Assembly: GCA_036477795.1 (NCBI GenBank)
Contig: JAZGDL010000240.1
Span: 1-15,787, forward strand
Source of the DNA: JAZGDL01 sp036477795
Lineage (GTDB): Bacteria; Planctomycetota; Phycisphaerae; UBA1845
Length of the DNA stretch: 15,787 nt
Direction: 5' to 3'
Shown: piece by piece, positions 12,493-15,787 of the stretch
Numbering within the stretch: the first letter of the stretch is position 1
Layout of the letters: the number at the start of each line of letters is the position of its first letter
The notes under the pieces: generated by a model
The model's database searches: none
The model's input: only the letters and a program-made list of their open reading frames with translations
Told to the model about the DNA's origin: nothing
Translations under genes and position numbers: made by a program

Positions 12493-13605
12493 GTGGAATC
12501 GCCTCGTATTGCTTACGTCATCACGGATATGCACACCGGCGGGGTGCCGCTGCACCTGCTTCGGCTTGCGGTGGCTATGCGCGAACGGGGATATGAGCCT
12601 CATGTTGTCTCGCTGGCGCCGCCCGGGGCGGTGTCCCAACGACTCCGCGATGAGCAGATTCCCACCTACGCCTGCGACGCAGACGGGCCGATGGATCTGC
12701 GCGTGTTCCTGCGATTGGCAAGACACTTGCGACGCATCGCGCCGGGTCTGGTGCATAGCTTCCTCTTTCACGCTAACGTCGCCTCGCGTGTGGCTGTGCC
12801 GTTGTCCGGCCACTCGCCGCGAAAACTGATCACCGAAATTCAAACCGTCGAAACCCAACGCCGCTGGCACCTGACGGTGGGTGGCATGACCCATCGTCTG
12901 GGCTACTGCGTGGTGGCCAACTCCAAGGCCGTTCTTGAACATCTTCATCACCGCGCTCACATGGCCCGATCCAGGCTTCGCTGCATTCCCGGCGGCGTCG
13001 ACTTGAACCGGATGCGCCAGGCGCCGCCGATCGACCCTGAGTCCGTCGGAATCCGTTCCGGCTCCTCCGTGCTGTTGTGGGTGGGCCGGCTGGATCCGGT
13101 GAAAGGGCTGGATGAGCTTCTCGACGCATTTGCCGAGATCGCCCAAGAGACCGGCGCACAACTGCTAATCGTCGGCGAGGGCGCCTACGAACAACAGGTC
13201 AGGCGGCGTATCACGCACAACAATCTGCAGCACAAAGTGGTAATGCTCGGCCGGCGCGACGATGTGCCGGGCCTGCTGCGGCTCGCCGACGTGTTCGCCT
13301 TTCCGTCCCATACAGAAGGGATGCCCAACGCCTTGCTGGAAGCCATGGCCTGCGGACGACCGCTGGTGACTACAGACGTCCCCGGCTGTCGTGACATCAT
13401 CGCCCATGAGCAGACCGGTTTATTGGTGCCGCCTCGTGACACTGAGGCTCTGGCCTCAGCCTTGAAGCGCCTGCTGCTGGACCGCACGTTGGCGGAGCAA
13501 TTGGGCCGGCGAGCCGCCGAGCAGGTGGAGGCCCACCACAGTTTCGACCAATGTGTTCAGCGCTACGCGTCACTCTACCAAGAGGTGTCACTCGCGGTGC
13601 CATAG
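12493..13605 (+). CDS. Glycosyltransferase family 4 (GT-B fold)
   Basis: A sugar-nucleotide-dependent retaining glycosyltransferase, probably acting on cell-surface polysaccharide or lipid-linked glycans. The N-terminal domain begins PRIAYVITDMHTGGVPLHLL with the usual glycine turn. The C-terminal domain has VLLWVGRLDPVKGLDELLDA, QLLIVGEGAYEQQVRRR, MLGRRDDVPGLLRLADVFAF and PSHTEGMPNALLEAMACGRP, including the E-x7-E motif, then GLLVPPRD. No signal peptide or membrane segment is evident. The frame is open back to an ATG at 12385, but that start translates through the inverted heptamer array (MANSELGGVHFAILDSEF); the GTG at 12493, just before the conserved part, is chosen instead, though it lacks a clear ribosome binding site. 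With GTG the protein has 370 aa. It appears to be a single-gene unit. Confidence 0.85.
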   Translation: MESPRIAYVITDMHTGGVPLHLLRLAVAMRERGYEPHVVSLAPPGAVSQRLRDEQIPTYACDADGPMDLRVFLRLARHLRRIAPGLVHSFLFHANVASRVAVPLSGHSPRKLITEIQTVETQRRWHLTVGGMTHRLGYCVVANSKAVLEHLHHRAHMARSRLRCIPGGVDLNRMRQAPPIDPESVGIRSGSSVLLWVGRLDPVKGLDELLDAFAEIAQETGAQLLIVGEGAYEQQVRRRITHNNLQHKVVMLGRRDDVPGLLRLADVFAFPSHTEGMPNALLEAMACGRPLVTTDVPGCRDIIAHEQTGLLVPPRDTEALASALKRLLLDRTLAEQLGRRAAEQVEAHHSFDQCVQRYASLYQEVSLAVP

Positions 13606-13868
13606 CCTGGCACTATTTGGGGATTGCGGATTGGGGACTCCCCTTCGCGGCTCAGTGCCTTTCCTCCAACCTGTTTGTTAGGGAAATGATAGCGTTTACA
13701 GGCCATTGGGTCGTTTGTGTCACATACCCTAACCAACGCCGTACTCATGCGCCGTACGCCCACCGGTAGTGTTAGACAATTCCATGAACACCATACCTGG
13801 CACCTGGCAACGCGCAGTTAAGCGCCGAAATAAACACGAACAATTTGTGCGAAATCCATCGTTTTCAC
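13606..13868. other. Intergenic region between the glycosyltransferase and the mraZ promoter
   Basis: No gene is supported here. The heptamer relic at 13616-13644 lies at the left end. Elsewhere only short repeats are seen, such as GCCGTAC at two places near 13738-13758. No rho-independent terminator with a T-run was recognised after the glycosyltransferase. Confidence 0.5.
13616..13644 (-). repeat. Heptamer relic, reverse orientation
   Basis: On the minus strand this reads GGGGAGT, CCCCAAT, CCGCAAT and CCCCAAA, a 7-bp pattern that matches the heptamer half of the composite minisatellites at 6985-7053 and 12158-12188. No octamer half accompanies it. It starts 11 bp after the glycosyltransferase stop. 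Confidence 0.7.
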
Positions 13869-13896
13869 TTGCAGATGTTGGCAGGAGGCATATAAT
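13869..13896 (+). promoter_or_regulatory. Promoter of mraZ (TTGCAG-16-TATAAT)
   Basis: A perfect -10 box TATAAT (13891-13896) is preceded by TTGCAG (13869-13874) with a 16-nt spacer. Transcription would start near 13903, about 29 nt before the mraZ ATG. It is the best promoter match in the window and probably drives mraZ and the following dcw genes. Confidence 0.7.
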
Positions 13897-13904
13897 CCCA
13901 CTCT

Positions 13905-13929
13905 GTACCAACAAGTGGAGCAAAGTGGT
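13905..13929 (+). promoter_or_regulatory. Possible MraZ operator: 10-bp-phased GTGG repeats
   Basis: GTACC (13905), GTGGA (13915) and GTGGT (13925) recur at exact 10-bp steps between the promoter and the mraZ start. MraZ in other bacteria represses its own operon by binding short G-rich direct repeats spaced about one helical turn apart. The first unit matches poorly and the assignment is an inference. Confidence 0.4.
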
Positions 13930-13931
13930 GC

Positions 13932-14423
13932 ATGACCGGCCCCATGAAGATCCTGACCGACGCATATGAACGCACCATCGATGAGAAAAATCGAATTCAG
14001 ATCGCCGCCCCGCATCGCAACGTGCTGGATCCGGAACGGCAGGGTGCGGTCCTCTACGTGGTGCCGGGCGAAAGGATCGGAACGCTTTCACTCTACCCGG
14101 AAGAATACTTCGAGAGGAAAGCCAGGTCAATCCCGACGGACCAGATCCCCGGCCGCGACGCCCTCGATTTTGAACAGATGTTCTTTGCCATGGCCAGCCG
14201 GGTGGAGATGGACAAGCAGGGTCGCCTGGTGCTCCCCGAGAGGCAGTTGGCGGCGGCTGAGTTGGGCAAGGAGATCTACATTACCGGAGCCCGCTACCGG
14301 CTGGATTTGTGGAACCGGGCAGACTACGAGGAATTTCTTCGAGAGGTTCTGTCCCGACGGACAGAGCTTCAAAGCTTTTTGCGGACGCCCATGCAGCCCG
14401 CGGCGAAGGAACGCAGCGAGTAG
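13932..14423 (+). CDS. mraZ: Transcriptional regulator MraZ
   Basis: A DNA-binding regulator, usually the first gene of the dcw cluster, that forms ring-like oligomers and represses its own promoter. Two SpoVT-AbrB-type repeats are visible: AYERTIDEKNRIQIAAPHR near residues 11-29 and SRVEMDKQGRLVLPERQLAA near 88-108. The 163-aa length is slightly more than the typical 140-150, with a C-terminal tail rich in charged residues. The ATG at 13932 has GGAG 11 nt upstream; ATG 13944 (MKILTD) is an alternative. A strong promoter and phased repeats lie just upstream. Its normal partner rsmH follows on the same strand after an unusually long gap. Confidence 0.9.
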   Translation: MTGPMKILTDAYERTIDEKNRIQIAAPHRNVLDPERQGAVLYVVPGERIGTLSLYPEEYFERKARSIPTDQIPGRDALDFEQMFFAMASRVEMDKQGRLVLPERQLAAAELGKEIYITGARYRLDLWNRADYEEFLREVLSRRTELQSFLRTPMQPAAKERSE

Positions 14424-14472
14424 TTGTGGGCGTAGGGTAAGCGAGTGGAACTAGGGTGGTGGGGTAAAGCCC

Positions 14473-14865
14473 TTGCCGCCCGGCGCTGCAGGTCCGGCGA
14501 TGGAGAGCGGACCTGCGGAGCAGGATAAAGTAGTTGAGGGCGCGCTGCCTGCGACGGTGAAGCGAAGGGAATCGCCGCGTCGCGGGACGCCAATCCCAGT
14601 TGGAGCGGTCACACTGGTGGTAGGCTTGAATCTTCAAGAGCGACGCATCAAGCCTGGTACCCCGCTGTTGGGGCATCGACGGTTTTACGGAATGTGGACG
14701 CCGCTCGCGTCCGCGGTTTCGGCAAGACAAGATCGGTGGCACGACAACGGCGCGGTCGAAGCGTTCGTTTACGATTCGCTGACACCTTATAACGTGTGTG
14801 CTCCCAGGCTTTGGGCAGCCGGGGTTGGGCGGGGTTACAAAGGTCGCCACGGATGGTGGCTGTAG
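14473..14865 (+). CDS. Doubtful hypothetical protein between mraZ and rsmH
   Basis: An open frame of 130 codons from TTG 14473, or 121 from ATG 14500, ending 27 nt before rsmH. The product is rich in Arg, Gly and Pro, has no recognised domain, no signal peptide and no membrane segment. Codon use is less GC-biased at third positions than in the clear genes. The opposite strand is also open for 189 codons, so openness alone proves little. The position, in the direction of the dcw genes, is the only support. Confidence 0.22.
   Translation: MPPGAAGPAMESGPAEQDKVVEGALPATVKRRESPRRGTPIPVGAVTLVVGLNLQERRIKPGTPLLGHRRFYGMWTPLASAVSARQDRWHDNGAVEAFVYDSLTPYNVCAPRLWAAGVGRGYKGRHGWWL
14488..14516 (+). other. 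Stem-loop in the mraZ-rsmH gap
   Basis: GCAGGTCCG (14488-14496) pairs perfectly with CGGACCTGC (14508-14516) around an 11-nt loop. No T-run follows. It starts 64 nt after mraZ and could weaken transcription or begin a structured RNA. Confidence 0.45.
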
Positions 14866-14892
14866 CCCCGTTAAGGCGCCTCACGAGGACCG

Positions 14893-15787
14893 GTGGTTGA
14901 TCACGACCCGCGACATGTTCCGGTTCTAGCCGGGCCGATCAGGGAGCTTGTGGCACCGGAACCGGGCGAGGTTGTGGCTGACGTCACCGTGGGACTTGGC
15001 GGCCACGCCCGCCTGTTGGCGGAACTGATCGGGCCCGAAGGCGTCTTGATCGGGTTGGACGTGGACCGGGCCAATCTGGAGATCGCCGCCCGACAGCTCG
15101 CCGACGCGCCCTGCAAGGTGGTGCTGGAGTGCGAGAGTTTTATCAACTTCGACGCGGTGCTGGACGCCGCTGGAATTGAAAGAGTTGACGTTCTGCTCGC
15201 TGACCTGGGCGTCAGCTCCACGCAGTTGAGTGATCCGATGCGCGGCTTTTCCTTTCAACATGAGGGACCACTCGACATGCGAATGGATGCTCGGCTTGAA
15301 ACGCGGGCCGTTGATCTGGTGAATGCTCTGCGCGAGAACGATCTGTCCGACTTGATTTTCCACAACTCGCAGGAACGTTTCAGCCGGCGAATCGCCAAGC
15401 GAATCTGCCAGGCACGGCGTGAGGGGCGCATTACCACCACGACGCAGTTGGCTGACATTGTCTGCAAGGCGGTCCGCGTCGATCCCGCTTCACGCAAGAG
15501 CAAGATTCACCCGGCCACCAGGGTGTTCCAGGCGCTTCGTATGGCGGTGAACGATGAGCTCGGCGCCCTGTCGACGTTGCTGGAAAAGGCTCCGGACCGT
15601 TTGAATCCGGGCGGGCGCTTCGGTGTCGTAGCGTTCCACAGCCTGGAGGATGGCCTGGTCAAGCGCGACTTCAGGAAGCGAAAAAAGGAAGGACTATACG
15701 AGATCATGACGAAGCGGCCGGTGGTCGCCGATCCGCAGGAGCGCCAGGCTAATCCCCGGTCGCGAAGCGCCAAGCTGCGGGTGGCTA
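14893..15787 (+). CDS. rsmH: 16S rRNA (cytosine1402-N4)-methyltransferase RsmH, nearly complete
   Basis: A SAM-dependent methyltransferase (formerly MraW) that modifies C1402 of 16S rRNA; it belongs to the dcw cluster. The window holds 298 codons of about 310. The SAM motif is VVADVTVGLGGHARLL, followed by LADLGVSSTQLSDPMRGFSF, GPLDMRMD, then HPATRVFQALRMAVNDELGA, NPGGRFGVVAFHSLEDGLVK, and the C-terminal NPRSRSAKLRVA at the window edge. The start is GTG 14893, because a TAA lies in frame at 14872 and no ATG falls between; it gives VVDHDPRHVPVLAGPIREL, which fits the family N-terminus. A GAGG lies 4 nt before it, rather close. Confidence 0.94.
   Translation, partial: MVDHDPRHVPVLAGPIRELVAPEPGEVVADVTVGLGGHARLLAELIGPEGVLIGLDVDRANLEIAARQLADAPCKVVLECESFINFDAVLDAAGIERVDVLLADLGVSSTQLSDPMRGFSFQHEGPLDMRMDARLETRAVDLVNALRENDLSDLIFHNSQERFSRRIAKRICQARREGRITTTTQLADIVCKAVRVDPASRKSKIHPATRVFQALRMAVNDELGALSTLLEKAPDRLNPGGRFGVVAFHSLEDGLVKRDFRKRKKEGLYEIMTKRPVVADPQERQANPRSRSAKLRVA

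Larger units (their letters stand above)
14424..14892 (+). other. Long gap between mraZ and rsmH
   Basis: These 469 bases separate two genes that usually lie close together. They contain several hairpins on the plus strand: 14488-14496 with 14508-14516 (9 bp), AGGCTTGA 14622-14629 with 14648-14655 (8 bp), GGACGC/GCGTCC near 14697, and GCCAC/GTGGC near 14849. The frame from 14473 to 14865 is open. It did not match features I recall for RNase P RNA or tmRNA. The region could be a long leader, an unrecognised RNA or an unknown small gene. Confidence 0.5.

Noticed and set aside
14281..14850. A 189-codon minus-strand open frame
   Set aside because: It overlaps the end of mraZ in antisense and continues into the mraZ-rsmH gap with no recognised domain; it also reduces confidence in the plus-strand frame there.
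14424..14892. RNase P RNA or tmRNA in the mraZ-rsmH gap
   Set aside because: The conserved core sequences expected for either RNA were not found on either strand.

Overview
The window looks like a piece of a high-GC bacterial chromosome, most likely from the phylum Planctomycetota. The grounds are gene content and style: a PilT ATPase beside a tail-anchored coiled-coil protein, a bifunctional-nuclease (DUF151) gene, mraZ followed at a distance by rsmH, an IleRS of the IleRS2 type, a REP-associated transposase, and many dispersed palindromes and short tandem repeats between genes. No rRNA, tRNA or CRISPR array was seen. The lineage is an inference from these features, not a database result.

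Layout. 1-1600 (minus): the N-terminal 533 codons of isoleucyl-tRNA synthetase, with its own promoter and a strong ribosome binding site. 1723-2596: a compact unit in which a REP-associated tyrosine transposase (RAYT) gene sits between two five-copy arrays of GTAG-plus-hairpin repeats that point inward. 2598-3430: a DUF6883/DUF4926 gene pair (minus) bracketed by two direct copies of a 123-bp segment that reads as the C-terminal tail of a DNA-methylase-like protein. 3453-5367 (minus): a coiled-coil tail-anchored protein and pilT. 5525-8758 (plus): inositol-phosphate synthase, a TIM-barrel sugar isomerase and a UbiA-family prenyltransferase, the last two overlapping by ATGA. 8951-11909 (minus): panB, a bifunctional nuclease and a GHMP kinase of the galactokinase/arabinokinase type. 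11910-12492: a non-coding stretch full of perfect hairpins and minisatellites. 12493-13605 (plus): a GT4 glycosyltransferase. 13869-15787 (plus): promoter, mraZ, a puzzling gap of about 470 bp, and rsmH running off the window, which is the start of a division/cell-wall (dcw) cluster.

How it works together. The Ino1, TIM-barrel and UbiA genes look like one pathway: cyclitol formation, sugar isomerisation and transfer of a prenyl group at the membrane. It resembles in outline the ebo/edb clusters of other bacteria. The rest are housekeeping functions interspersed with repeats. An octamer minisatellite (GRAGGGAY) followed by a heptamer minisatellite (CAATCGT/CAATCCC) occurs at two loci, and related arrays form the apparent ends of three coding regions.

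The most interesting points are the altered HIGH motif (GVHH) in IleRS, which matches the signature reported for mupirocin hyper-resistant IleRS2; the RAYT flanked by facing REP arrays; the duplicated tail around the DUF6883/DUF4926 pair; and the dispersed composite minisatellite that has been captured into gene ends.
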